Assembly: GCA_039707465.1 (NCBI GenBank)
Contig: CM077645.1
Span: forward strand, 145,817,503 to 145,881,502
DNA length: 64,000 nt
Origin: Rhabdophis nuchalis
Lineage: Eukaryota > Chordata > Lepidosauria > Squamata > Natricidae
Reading direction: 5' to 3'
Of this stretch, positions 13,385 through 25,350 are shown piece by piece. Below the pieces are notes generated by a model that was not told the DNA's origin, made no database searches, and saw only the letters and a program-made list of their open reading frames with translations. A program made the position numbers and the translations under genes. Within the stretch, counting starts at the first letter, position 1, and each line of letters starts with the position of its first letter.

Positions 13385-14002
13385 CACATATCCCCAAGAA
13401 ACATACTGTATCTTCACCAGAAATCTGAGCTAATCATTGGCAGAGGGCTGTCCAAAATCAAAAGTTGCATCCACCTCTGGTTTAGGTAGATTTCTAATTT
13501 GGACTTGGACAGACAAGATAAATTGATTGCCTCTCCAAGTTTGTAGAAACTTCAGTCATAATATTTTAAATGGTTTACAAATATTTTGTGAATATGGAGA
13601 TTTGAAACAATGAATTTCAGTCTTGATTCTAAAGTACTCATGAAAACTAGAACTTATAATAATTCTTTGGGCTGATATATATGTGTATATATACATACAC
13701 GCTATATGGAAGCAGTTTGAACAATAAAAATGGAATTGAAATAAAAACATGTATAACCTATGTACAGTAATCACTATCAATCTTGTTAGGATTTACACAA
13801 AAACTAACATAATATGCAGCTGCCATTTGTGTGTGCATATATTATGTATGTATCTTTCTATATTATTTCACTGCTAATTGACAGCACTTTCTCATTTTGA
13901 CTAGGTGGTTGTTTTACATTGGTTTTCAGTGTTGGGATGCTGGATCATTTCATTTCTTTTTATAGTTTCAGATTAGAGTACTCTGTTTTCTAAAACTTAT
14001 TC
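11453..14002. other. Intronic sequence, nothing recognised
   Basis: AT-rich intron with no open frame of interest. Apart from the TG microsatellite at 13340-13387 I see no repeat with definable ends. Confidence 0.55.
13340..13387. repeat. (TG)n followed by CGCGCACACA
   Basis: About nineteen TG units run directly into CGCGCACACA, so the tract is alternating purine-pyrimidine throughout and partly self-complementary. This is the type of sequence that favours Z-DNA. Confidence 0.95.
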
Positions 14003-14010
14003 ATTTAGAT

Positions 14011-14145
14011 CAGGGGTGTCAAACGCACAGCATTATGTTGTCATCACATGACGTATTATGACTTTTTCCCCCTTCACTAAACTGGGGGTGGGTATAGCCA
14101 ATGCATGATGCATCCGGCCCATGAGCCACGAGTTTGACACCCCTG
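14011..14145. mobile_element. Short hAT-type MITE, CAGGGGTGTCAAAC ends
   Basis: The left end CAGGGGTGTCAAAC and right end GTTTGACACCCCTG are perfect inverted repeats of 14 bases. It is flanked by a perfect 8-bp duplication ATTTAGAT (14003-14010 and 14146-14153). 135 bp long with no coding capacity. A second member of the family is at 30485-30597. Confidence 0.93.
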
Positions 14146-14153
14146 ATTTAGAT

Positions 14154-16025
14154 AATTTTTTTGCAATTAGTAAATAGAGATTGTAATTCTATGTGTTACT
14201 TGCACCTGCTAATTTGAATTGGAAGCAACTCTTTCTGACTATGAATAATATTAAATAACTGTCAATATCATATTTGAAAAGATTCCATAATTAGCCATGA
14301 AACACCAGAAAATAGATACAATAAAGATAGAGATCATTAGTTGTCCGTTGAATTATGTCTTTCCATTTTTTGGTGTAGAAATGCAATAGTCATAGAAGGA
14401 ACAGATTCTTTATCATAAAGCCAGCTTCTCCGATATCAACATTTCACTGTGTGTCGCTTCAACATAAGCCACTAAAGCCTGCTCTTGTACTTCCAGCCCG
14501 AATTTCATCGGTGGGTTTTACAGAATTCCTCCCTATTGGTTCCGAAATGGTTAGAAAGTTATTTAATGCTGCTTTTTTTCCTGAAACATGTGAATGACCT
14601 GGACACCTGTTGCACTGGGACTATTAAAACTCAGCAGATGAGAACCTTATCAGACAGCTGTGAGCTCCATTATAATATTATGACTTTAGGATGATGAGTG
14701 GCTTGCTCACAAACCCACACACAACCTTTTGTTGCTTAGCTTTATCCTGAATAAAATAGAAACCAAGTGATTTTTGCTGGACAATGCGTGTAAAAGTTGA
14801 TATTCATTTGTTGCCATGTATGCCACCACTAGATGGCTGCTGAAAAATTCAGTATGCTAGATAGAGGAGATAAGGTTCATTCAATGTGGTTGGCTTCGAA
14901 GTAGCACACTTGGCAGAGAGATAGGAAAGAATGTAAAGCTTTTCTTATGTACGTGACTTTTTTTCTTCTTTTAAAGATGGGAAAAAAACACCTTTTTGCA
15001 GATAATCTTGGTCATCTCTTACTCTGTATTTGTTATAATTACACAAGCATGATAATACTGACAAACTTGAATTTCATTCAGGAAGTATTCATTATGTTCA
15101 TATTTTTACATGCAGAGTTATTTAAAATCATATTTCCGCATGTTATCAACAGGAAATCAGAAGAAGGATAGTCTGTATTGTGATCTTATCAGAATTCCAA
15201 GAATTCTGTTCATGTTGGCCCCAGAAAGGCTCATCAAATCATAAAATATACATAGCATAAACAGCATACCAGGGGGAAAAATCCTAAAAATAAATATGTA
15301 TTGCTTACAAAGAACCTGGTACCCTCCCTAGCTCACCTCATAACTCATTTCTCAGATCTGGCATATTTGAATAACTTTTTGACAAACTTCATAGTTTCTT
15401 TTTGGCATGGCTGTTCTATCATCCCAAAATTTGGATTATGAATCTTATTTCATTGCTATCTATTCCCTCAAGGTTTGTTGAGCTGTGAAAGGGTACTTTC
15501 TGCACACACACATCCAAAAATAATAAATTATTTCTGCTCTACTCCAAATGAGGAAACTCCTGAGCCTCTTTAGTGAATATGAATTACAATTAGATTTATA
15601 GATAATAATTTACATGCTTAAGCTTCTTGAGATGTGCAGCCAAAAAGCTGTCTGCCTGCATATATTTTTACACATCTTTTAGCTAAATCAGGAAGCCAAG
15701 TGTAGAATCTACCACTCTTGTTAAATAATGTAGATTTGTGATATTCCCAGGAGAACTTTGAGTTCATAAAATTAGCATATAGGTCACATTGATTTACCCT
15801 GCAATGATTTTCCATACATAGAAATATATTAAAATAGAAATAAATCTTTATGATGTGTTAATACAGATAAGAAGTTTAAGCGTTGCTTCTGCCGTGCCTG
15901 TTAAATCTAGAAAGGTCCCTATGGTTTATAAGACCTTTGTAAAAATACATTTTAAAATACTGTTAGTTTTACATCCATCATTTAGAATGAGTGGCAATGT
16001 AGCCAAAATAACCATGAACACTATA
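14154..16025. other. Intronic sequence, nothing recognised
   Basis: AT-rich intron. Short open frames only, none with family resemblance or splice context. Confidence 0.55.
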
Positions 16026-16033
16026 AGTGGGAG

Positions 16034-16232
16034 CAGAGGTGGGTTCTGGCTGCTGCTCCTGCCGGTTCGCTGGGTGTGCGTGTGCACTTCACGCGTACTT
16101 GATGCATGCTACACATGCATGCGCAGTACTAAAAAATGCTTATGCGCAGAAGCAAAAAACAAGAGAGCTGGTTTGGGGGTGTTACTACCAAGTAACTACC
16201 TACTCAGCCGAAACGGTAGGAACCCACCTCTG
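16034..16232. mobile_element. hAT-type MITE, CAGAGGTGGG family
   Basis: Begins CAGAGGTGGGTTCTGGCTGC and ends AGGAACCCACCTCTG. It is flanked by a perfect 8-bp duplication AGTGGGAG (16026-16033 and 16233-16240). Same family as 1942-2155, in the opposite orientation judging by the internal sequence. Confidence 0.92.
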
Positions 16233-16240
16233 AGTGGGAG

Positions 16241-18060
16241 GATCATCAGGTTTGGGAGGTTCTTAGAAGGAAAGTAAAAGGTTCTTTTCTAGAAAAGTCC
16301 CATAATGAAGAACAGAAAAGATTTGCTTACTATTTAATGAAGACTTATATTGGGTGAAAATATAGAATACCAGATGGAGAAAAAAAGCTGAATATCCTGG
16401 GGGCAAGAGGATAGAATCTTAAATATTGTAGACTGTATTTATTGTTTAACATTTTAAATTTTTCCAAAAATATACTCTAATAAATAACTTTTTACAATAT
16501 AATGGGTTCAGTTTGCAATCCAGTATTATATTAATTGCAGTTAGTTCAGTTCTAATACTTTCAGTGTCTGAAATTGGAGAAACATGAATTTGTACTACTA
16601 ACAATCCTGCCAAACATGTTTATTGGATCATGGAATATGGTTATTTGAAAACATGAATTGACAAGACATAAAAGAAACCATATGAGAACATTTTAGACGT
16701 TGCTTCAATAGAGAGGTGAGTAAAGGTAAAAGACGTGAAATTGGCTACTTGAAAATACCTACATTGTCTGGAATAAATTTAAATATAAATACCAACATGC
16801 TTACTATTTGTTCATGGTTCTCGTATAGAAAAAGCTGTGTACAATCACTTTACGACTGTATCTTAACAACGTGTTTATTCTGTAATTATGGAATTTTAAT
16901 ACTTTGCTGTAGTTTGCAAACTCATGTATCTAGAGATTGCCTGTCACAGAGTTGTCACAGAGTTGTAGTATTCCGTTTGTTTCATTTAGTGGCATATCAG
17001 CATGATTTCTAATTTAACATTGCAGTGAAATATTTCTGAACTTGAAAAAGGTACTGTAAATGCTATTAATCATTATTTATCCCTAAATATCAGGAATTTC
17101 AATTAGCTTTGTAATTTTTGAGGCTGAGTAGAAAACGTCTTCTAGATGTTTTAGCTATGCATATAAATACATGCAAAAGCATGTAAATAGGTAGGAGAAA
17201 GGATCATTGTGCAAATGTATAGTGCATAACACTGAGAAGAAGTAACCATGTTTGTTAACGATTGCTGGGTGTCTGTTTTACACGAAGGAAGGAACCCAAA
17301 CTATGGGAAAGCAAAGATTTTTACAGAAGGTCGGGGCTACAAATAGGGAAATCTTAGAGATCTGATTGGATGGCAACTTTTGGTGTAGGTAGGTTAGTCC
17401 TTGTCACTGCACATGGGTTTATTTCTAGTATTAAGCAAGGTGGCACTTTTAGAAGGGCAGCAGACTTGGGGAAGCCCCTTGAGAAGGAGGTGGAATGTTG
17501 AGATAATCAGGTCACATCCCTGATTGAAGATAAAAAGTTGGGATTTCTCTAGATTGTAATTCCCTTGTTAGGCTGTTCTGTGAGGTAACGAGGAGGCTTC
17601 CATCTATTGGTCGAGATGAGACTGCAGGGAATTTTGTCTAGAGGAAGGAAGGATCAAATGGGGTCTGTTAGGATTAGACAGTGAGGGAACATGAAGGAAA
17701 AGGATTTTATTTGCTACATTTATTTTCTCCACCAGAAGATCTCTGCATTCATAGCAAAAGCTGATTTGATGGATCGTATCAACATGGAACATGCTTAGTA
17801 TTCTGATCTCTCGCAATATGGTCCTAGTATAATCTTAGAAAAGAAAGATGACGTATACGTATAATTTGCTCAGTCAAAAAGGTTCTCCACACTAGATAAA
17901 TGTATTTCTGCCCTAAAAAATCATTATAAACTCAAGGAGTTCACAGAATAACTTTATTAGTGCTACTGGTTTTTCCCCTTTCTCGACTATTTGAGAATTT
18001 TTTCTCTGCCTTACTTTCCTTAAAATCAAAATAATATCAAAGATATATATCTGTACCAAG
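16241..18060. other. Intronic sequence, nothing recognised
   Basis: AT-rich intron. The part at 17260-17700 is less AT-rich and could be an unclassified retroelement remnant, but I could not find terminal repeats. Confidence 0.45.
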
Positions 18061-18064
18061 AGAA

Positions 18065-18620
18065 GGGAATTATTATTTATTATTTGTTTGTTTAATTTGT
18101 ATCCTGCTTTATTATTTTTACAAATAACTCAAGGCATCAAACCAGTGATGGGTTTCAAAAAAAATTTACTACTGGTTCTATGGTCGTGGCTTGGGGGGGC
18201 GTGGCTTGGTGGCCATGGCAGGGGAAGGATACTGTAAAATCTCCATTCCCACTCCATTCCAGGGGAAGGTTACTGCAAAATCTCCATTTCCTCTCAGTCA
18301 GCTGGGACTCGGGAGGCAAAGAATAAATGGGGGCAGGGCCAGTCAGAGGTGGTATTTACCAGTTCTCTAATTACTCAAAATTTCCACTACCCATTCTCTA
18401 GGACTGGTAAGAACCTGCTAAATACCACCGCTGCAGCAAACATACTTAATACTTCCCCCTCCTCCTATTTTTCCCACAACAATGACCCTGTGAGGTGAGG
18501 TAGGCTGAGAGAGAGTGACTGGCTCAAATCACCCAGATGGTTTTCATGGCTGTGGCAAGACTAGAACACATCGTCTCCTGCTTTCCTGGAAGAGTTTCCT
18601 AGACCAAACTCTTTTTCCCC
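18065..18620. mobile_element. Dispersed squamate repeat (old SINE/LINE-like), split by an insertion
   Basis: The left part (18065-18142) and right part (18434-18620) appear to be one old interspersed repeat. The right part contains ACCCTGTGAGGTGAGGTAGG, AGAGAGTGACTGGCTCAAAT and CACCCAG, phrases I recognise as common in squamate genomes. I cannot name the family with certainty. It is interrupted by a hAT-type element at 18143-18433. Confidence 0.5.
18143..18433. mobile_element. hAT-type MITE inside an older repeat
   Basis: Starts CAGTGATGGGTTTCA and ends AAATACCACCGCTG, related to the CAGTGGTGGG family. Flanks CATCAAAC (18135-18142) and CAGCAAAC (18434-18441) agree at 7 of 8 positions. The interior holds a further CAGAGGTGGTATTTACC segment at 18344, which may be a nested or recombined end. 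Confidence 0.75.
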
Positions 18621-19290
18621 CTGGTTTTTAACTATATATTTGGATCATGTATCACTATGTAAAAGCACTGAAAACACAGAAATGAGCAGTCTTTGAAAGG
18701 GTCAGGCACTGAATATTGGTAGAGGCAGGCAGAATTACATAGTGAGAGGGTTGGTCATGTTCTTAATAAAGAACTTAACTTTTTCATGTTACTGAAAACA
18801 TATGACTTTAATTACCAAAGTAAGCAATTCCAAAAAGAGGTCCTACTGGAAACCAAGCTGTCTTTCTGTTTTGCTGTTTATTGAGAAAAACATTGCAATA
18901 TCAAATATCCATCAAGGATCTCATCTGCAAAAAATAACTATCTTTTAATAGTTTGAAAAATCAATTTGGTTCTCAGTCTTTAAATCATGCCTTAAACCTT
19001 GGCGGCAAACCGCAGAACTTAATGATGGTTTCCTGTATTTTGTTAAAACTCATTCTGATAATCAGTGGCCCATATTAAACAGTGGTTTGTGGCTCTGTTG
19101 AGTTAAACAATTATTTGAGTTATTTTTACATGGTCCAATTTTCATTATGGCTCACTGCAGAAGAGGTTTATTATTTAAAAAATACATATGGCACTAACAT
19201 ATAAATCATCTTCACAACAGTCTAAATTAACATTTGCTTATTCTAGAAATTTGTAATATTCCAGCTACTGTAAACTGGATTGGAATACTA
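18621..19290. other. Intronic sequence, nothing recognised
   Basis: AT-rich unique sequence between two repeat clusters, with no open frame or repeat ends. Confidence 0.55.
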
Positions 19291-19735
19291 AAACATATGA
19301 AGAACGTTGCAGGAACTGGGTGTGTCTAGTTTAATGAAAAGAAGGACTAGGGGAGACATGATAGCAGTGTTCCAGTATCTCAGGGGTTGCCACAAAGAAG
19401 AGGGAGTCAAACTATTCTCCAGGGCACCTGAGGGTAGAACAAGAAGCAATGGGTGGAAACTAATCAAGGAGAGAAGCAACTTAGAACTGAGGAAAAATCC
19501 TGACAGTTAGAACTATTAATCAGTGGAACAGCTTGCCTCCAGAAGTTGTGAATGCCCCAACACTGCAAGTCTTTAAGAAGATGTTGAATAGCCATTTGTC
19601 TGAAATGGTATAGGGTTTCCTGCCTATGCAAGGGGTTGGACTAGAAAACCTCCAAGGTCCCTTCCAACTCTGCTATTGTATTGCATTGTATTGTATTGTA
19701 TTGCATTGTATTGTATTGTATTGTATTGTATTGCA
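19291..19735 (+). mobile_element. CR1 LINE 3' end with (ATTGT)n tail
   Basis: Shows the characteristic 3' end of amniote CR1: GGGGAGACATGATAGCAGTG, GAACAAGAAGCAATGGGTGG, GTGGAACAGCTTGCCTCC and GGTTGGACTAGAAAACCTCC followed by AAGGTCCCTTCCAACTCTG. It ends in a pentanucleotide array of TTGTA/TTGCA (19674-19735), the expected form of a CR1 tail. It is 5'-truncated and carries frame breaks, so it is inactive. Confidence 0.9.
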
Positions 19736-20673
19736 TCTGGGCAGGGTGTATATAACCAGATTTAGGAAGTGATTAATGCTTCTTTGAGGGAGAGTGTAGA
19801 ACTGTCTTGAAGGAAATAGAAGTAAAAGCCTGCTCTTGATCCAGCCTTTTTAGACATTAATGAAAAAATCGCCAACCTTCCTCTTTGCCCAAAGTATTAA
19901 AGACTGGTGAGGCTTTGACATTAGGGAATCTTAAGACGCAACACATTTTCTAGGTTTCGGGCCCAGCAAAGGGATGAAAGGCGCCATGGACATCTAGAAA
20001 AGGTTTGTTATGACCTACTTTCCTCCTGGATTTTCTAGATCTTTCTTTGGTGCTTGCTTTTATCAACTCCTCTGTACCCCTGAAGGTTGGGAGTTGAAGC
20101 TACCATTTTATTGTTCTAGGTTAGTGTCAATGGTAGAAGAGCATTGAGCTGTTCCTATAAATTCCTCTGATTCTGAGAAGAATCTAGCAGGCTCTTGTCT
20201 GCAACTGAGGAGGCTTCAAGTTGTCATCCACTTGTAAATGATGAATCGGACTCAGCACAGATGTATACAAATTCAGAGAGCAACTGTCAGAGCTTGACTC
20301 TGGGAGAGTGCCAAACTCTATAAACTAAAGAAGGTTGATCAGTACAGATAGCTGGTCTTCACCAACTCCTTTAATTAGGAGCCTAGGTTAGGTTATATAA
20401 CAAGTGTCTTTGAGACCTACTCCCCTTGAAAGAAGCAAATTGCATGTTTCCTGATACAGTTTCACTGTAACTACCAAGTCCTTCCGTCTTTCTGTTGATC
20501 AGAGGAAGACCCTATGATAAAAGTTTCTGAATGACCTTAGGATGGCTGTCATAGAAATCTGTGGTTCTAGACCCATTGACTGTTTTTTCACAACCTGACT
20601 TTCCTGCCTTCAGAATCTTCAGAAATCTTGTGGTATAGTTATGTCAAGAAACCTTTTGTTGATTTCTCCCACC

Positions 20674-21231
20674 CAGGGGTGGGATTCAGTGGTGATTCAG
20701 GCTGGTTCAGCCGAACTGGTAGTGATTTGGTGGCCTGGGTTGCTGGAACCAGCAGTGACCCAGGGCTGCCATGCCCAGAACCGGTTCTTGTTTATCAGTT
20801 CTGCACATGCACAGAACAATTTTAATAGCACATGTGTGCATGTGCGCACAGCACGCATCAAGCACATGCACACACTGCACACACATGAGCAAACTGGCAG
20901 TAATGCCTGCTGGAACCCACCACTGGTAGGATTCAGCCGGTTTGGACTGGTTCAGGTGAACCAGTAACTCCGACGATTAGCTGGGGAGGGAACCAGTTTG
21001 CTACGATGATCAGGTAGGCCTGCTCACCCGCCGCCGTACTTAACTTACCTATATCCTCTCAGCTGATTCATGCGGCAGAGCGAAATTGCCATGCCTCAGC
21101 TGTGTTACTTCCCAGAAGTAACGTGGACGGCAAGTTTTGCTAAAACTGATGACCTGCGCGCAGAGCGCATGCGCACAAGCGAAGAACACAATCACCAAAC
21201 CGGTTGTTAAACTGGCAAGATCTCATAACTG
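20674..21231. mobile_element. hAT-type MITE, composite of two adjoining copies
   Basis: A first copy runs CAGGGGTGGGATTCAG to GGAACCCACCACTG (20674-20925), and a second begins immediately with GTAGGATTCAGCCGGTTTGG and ends near ATCTCATAACTG at 21231. The outer flanks CTCCCACC (20666-20673) and TTCCTACC (21232-21239) agree at 6 of 8 positions, so the pair may have inserted as one unit or may have arisen by insertion into an end. Family as at 1942-2155. Confidence 0.65.
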
Positions 21232-21643
21232 TTCCTACCTATATTCAGATATAACAGCCAGGCCTTATCTCTGCTTTAGCTACTGTCAGAAAATTACATG
21301 AAAGCTCTGGGAGAGGTTTTTCTTTGTGACGTATCATCAATTCCATGATGGTGTACAGTTACCGGTGACTAGGCTGAGTCACACTTGCTGCAGAAGTTCT
21401 AACCTGGTACTACAAAATGGAATGACTGCTTCTTGGCAATAGAACTGGTTCTATTGCAGCTCCAGTGTTTGCTTTGGATAAAGCTGCACTCCTCTTAAAG
21501 GAGCAGGTTTGAAATTTTGGGGTTCTTCTGTACTCACATCTTCTCTAGACCAGCTTACATAATAGGCTGTGGCCAGTAGCTCCTGCACTCAACTTCAACT
21601 TGTACATAACTATAAACCTACTTGGATTAGGTGCCCTGACAAC

Positions 21644-21951
21644 CAGAGGTGGGATTCAGCCGGTTCAGATTGGTTCAGTCAAATCAGTAGTTCCGGTGAT
21701 CTACCTGCCTACCCACCGCTGCTCTTTCCTGTCCTAAATTTCCCTATTTTTAGCTAGCTGATTCACACAGCACAGCAGATTGCTGTGCGCCAACTGTTTT
21801 TCTCAGTAGCGCTGACATAGAAGGTAAGTTTTTAAGCTTAAAATGGGCAGCTTCTGAATGCTGCGCGCGGGCACAAAGGCACACACATGTGCAAAACGTG
21901 CATGTGCACGCTCACCAAACCAGTTGTTAAACCAGTTGCATCCCACCACTG
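21644..21951. mobile_element. hAT-type MITE, CAGAGGTGGG family
   Basis: Starts CAGAGGTGGGATTCAGCCGG and ends TTGCATCCCACCACTG. Flanks CTGACAAC (21636-21643) and CTGACAAA (21952-21959) match at 7 of 8. The interior contains CpG-rich segments such as TGCTGCGCGCGGGC. Confidence 0.87.
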
Positions 21952-22459
21952 CTGACAAAAGTACTAAAGCCTTCATCATCTCATGCCTAGACAATGGGAT
22001 TGGCCCTGCAAATGATTTGGCAACTTCAGCAGACTCAAAGTGCAGGATCTGCTAAATAGATATGACAGATTCGGCCATGTAGCAGCTATGCTATAGTCCT
22101 GGGTCATGACATGAATTGCTGATTTAATTCCAGATCCAATTTGAAAAGCTGGTTATAATTTTTGATATGGCATGACGCGAGGTACTTGAAGGACTACATA
22201 ACCCAACAAAATTGGATTGACTTATGGGTTCTTCTACAGAGGGTTTACTGAGGTTTTCCAGCCCATGTGAGATGAAGGGAATAAGATTCTTACCAGCACT
22301 TCTGTTGCTGTTTGAGCGCTCTGCCTCCAAAGTAAAATAAGATCCCAAATATTCTTGGCTTTAGAAAGCTTTTCAAGATCTGGCTTTTCCACAAAATATT
22401 AAAATGTCAATGGTATGGGCATTACCTGTAAACTGCACATTCCTCATTTTATGAACTAT

Positions 22460-22560
22460 GCTTTGCTTTGCTTTGCTTTGCTTTGCTTTGCTTTGCTTTG
22501 CTTTGCTTTGCTTTGCTTTGCTTTGCTTTGCTGTGTGTGTGTGTGTGTGTGTGTGTGTTT

Positions 22561-22625
<65 letters not shown>
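22460..22625. repeat. Compound microsatellite (TTTGC)n-(TG)n-(TTAG)n
   Basis: Three perfect arrays abut: TTTGC to 22531, TG at 22532-22558 and TTAG at 22561-22625. The last one touches the 3' end of the minus-strand LINE at 22626-23540, so on that strand it reads (CTAA)n and is probably its tail or grew from it. Confidence 0.95.
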
Positions 22626-23540
22626 ACTTATATAACCGCTCCCCCTCCCCAAAGGGACCCGGGGCGGTGCACAGGAAATTAAAAAACACATAAATATCAC
22701 AAATATAAATAATTAAGACCGAATTAAATAAATTCTCCCTGCGCTAAAAATTTAAAACATTAAAACATTAACCCCATCTAAAACCCAATTAAAACAATTT
22801 AAGGTACAGACTGTAGGCTAGGTAAATAACTTAGGCCAAACCGGCCTGATGGAATAAGAGAGTCTTTAATTTATGGCGGAAGGCGCGGAGGTCCGTAGTT
22901 GTTCTAAGGTCGGGGGGTAGGTCGTTCCAGAGGGTTGGGCCCACCAACCCCTCCAGACGATGCAATAGGATACCATGGTCGATGGTATCGAAAGCCGCCG
23001 AGAGATCTAAAAGGACCAGGATGGAGGAACAACCCCCATCTCTGGCCCTCCAGAGATCATCCACCAATGCGACCAATGCCGTCTCAGTGCTGTGCCCGGG
23101 CCGGAAACCGGACTGGCGCGGGTCCAGATAATCAATTTCCTCCAGGTGACGGGGAAACTGTTGTGCCACCACACTCTCTACAACCTTTGCCAGAAAGTGA
23201 AGGTTGGAGACCGGACGATAATTTACTAACAATGCTGGGTCCAGGGAAGGCTTTTTGAGGAGAGGCCTCACCGCCGCCTCCTTAAGGATGGTAGACAAGA
23301 ACCCCTCACTCAATGAAGCATTCACTAATTCCTGGAGCCAGCCTCGTGTAACCTCCCAGGATGCCAGTACAAGCCAGGAGGGACACGGGTCCAATAAACA
23401 TGTGGTGGCTCTCAGTCGCCCACATAACCTGTCCATATCTTCGGAAGCAACAGAGTCAAACTCCTCCCAAAATGGTATCTCAAGACCAGCTTCCGACGAT
23501 CCCTCTAGACCACTTTCGGTTCACTTTTGTGAACTATCTT
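22626..23540 (-). mobile_element. CR1/L3-type LINE with an internal in-frame deletion
   Basis: On the minus strand an open frame from 23436 down to 22831 (201 codons) encodes reverse transcriptase motifs in order: KEAAVRPLLKKPSLDP, NYRPVSNLHFLAKVVE, DYLDPRQSGFRPGHSTETAL and LLDLSAAFDTIDHGI (the first catalytic aspartate region of the palm). It then jumps, near 22940, straight to the C-terminal PTLWNDLPPDLRTTTDL and the ending FHQAGLA. The segment in between, which would hold the YxDD catalytic box and the thumb, is missing, yet the frame is kept. The 3' UTR follows at 22830-22626. It cannot be an active element. Confidence 0.88.
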
Positions 23541-25244
23541 GAATCTACAGTCAATTTTTGTAATAAATAAATATCTGGCCATCTGTATTTCATCCAGATA
23601 TCCAGTGGAAGCCCAATTTGTTTAATATACAATGCTAATATATCTCAAGGGGTAGCTAGTCTCAAATTATCTTATTATCTGTAAGGGGATAACATGAAAT
23701 GTAAGTAAATAGAATATCTCCCCCACACTCAGCCAGCACACACAGTTTAAAAATAGAGAATGCTTCAGTGTTGCTGATTCTTCTGGATCTGAATTGAGCT
23801 TGGCAATTACATCAGAATCATTTGGAAATGATAGTTTTTCTCTCTTTTTTCTGATATGACCTTTCACTTTGCCGCAGGGAGAATTAATCAAGACGTTTTT
23901 AACAATGGATCAAAAATGTCTTTTTCAGTTAAAAAGTCCTTGAGCTTAGAAGTTCATGAAGGGGACAAAGTAGCACCAGTACTAATTTCACTTGGGCCTG
24001 AAACTTGTTTTGGTTGTCACATATGTATTATAATATTTGGATATTGGCTTCTTTAATCAAAAATATATTTATAGTTAACAGATTTCTTGTAACCTTTGGA
24101 AGCTTTAAATGTAATTATGCATTTTGGCACATAAAATAGTTTCATTTAGTGATAATGGCCTGAAAACTAAGTGGAATATATAGATATTTTAATAAGACAT
24201 ATTTGGGAGTGTATCCTTGAGCTAGGCTGCAAGGGGGTCTTATTAATTCAATTATTTTAGCAGCTGTAGTTCTATCAGTTCATTTATAAAACCTAAACAA
24301 TACAGCAGATTCCCTTTTGACTGTCCAGCGTCCCCATATTAAATGTAAATAGAGGAACAGATGTGTTTGAGGAGCAATAGGTGCTGTGTTGCACTGCTTT
24401 AATTCCAGCATAGTATATTTTGCTTTCATGTGTCATTGGAACAAACACCGACTACAAAGCCACAATATCTTTCAGCCTGCATGGCCCAAAGAAGGTGGTC
24501 AGGAAGAAAGCAGAAAGAAAATGGAAGGTACATAGAGCTTCCCAGTTCTGTGAGACATTTGTATATACCCATGAGGACATAGGCCAGAATGCTGGACTTC
24601 AAATTAGAAAATTAAAATTAGAAAAAATCAAATGCCAAAGCCCTTTAATCAGAAGTGAAGGTCAAGATACTGCAAGACATCTGTGTCAAGCTGAGAAAAA
24701 AGGCTGTAATTGATTTAAGAAAGGAGGCAGGTAAACATTGTACAGAAAAGAAAAGAGCAATGGTAAATGCCCGCAGTCTTTCTCAATCACACCTATCACC
24801 ATCTACATTTATTCTGTGCCCAATAGCGACTACAATACAGGACAGTTATAAAAGACATAGCAGGCTAATTGGAATAATCAGCTCCTTGTCATTCACCTTT
24901 GGCTTTTGGCAGTCTGTGGTTTAGAAACATCCCAAACATGGCTACACATGCCTTGATAATCTTCACTAATTCTAACTTGCATTCCTGTGTATTGCGAATT
25001 GGTCTAGCTTTTTTTTTTTTATTGAAGCAAAGGTGTTGCTTAGGTGGTTAGAGCTTGTTATGAATGGACTCATTTTCTAAGGTTGACTGTCATGTTTAAA
25101 TGCTCACCCCCTCTTAACAGAAGGACTCACATAGATCCTTACTGTGTAAGCATCGCCTTTCTAGAATGAGGAATAATGAATTGTAGGAACTCTCAAAATC
25201 TTAGTGCTTGGGTGATGTTAAAAAGATGTTTAAATGCTGTAGTG
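23541..25244. other. Intronic sequence, nothing recognised
   Basis: AT-rich intron. Short open frames at 23856-24056 and 24420-24924 have no family resemblance. Confidence 0.55.
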
Positions 25245-25350
25245 CAGGGTTTTTCAAACTTGACAACTTTTAAGACGTGGATTTCAGCTTCTAGAATTTC
25301 TGGAAGTTGAAATCCATACATCCCAAAGTGGCCAAGTTTGAAAACCTCTG
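25245..25350. mobile_element. Short palindromic MITE, decayed
   Basis: Left CAGGGTTTTTCAAACTTG and right CCAAGTTTGAAAACCTCTG are imperfect inverted ends, and the interior ATTTCAGCTTCTAGAATT / GGAAGTTGAAATCCA is itself inverted. It belongs with the ACTTCAACTCCCAGAATTC hairpin family seen at 42657 and 51079. No target duplication survives. Confidence 0.7.

Larger units (their letters stand above)
19850..22412 (+). mobile_element. Heavily decayed CR1/L3-like LINE
   Basis: No open frame survives, but translated pieces are spaced as in a CR1/L3 ORF2: a degenerate segment around 20030-20160, then a piece around 21960-22060 comparable with SRLDYCNAL-type sequence (it reads IISCLDNG), and a last piece near 22355-22412 (FRKLFKIWLFHKI) comparable with the family's C-terminal FRRCLKTHLFQQAG. 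Two hAT-type elements have inserted into it (20674-21231 and 21644-21951). The assignment is by pattern only. Confidence 0.45.
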
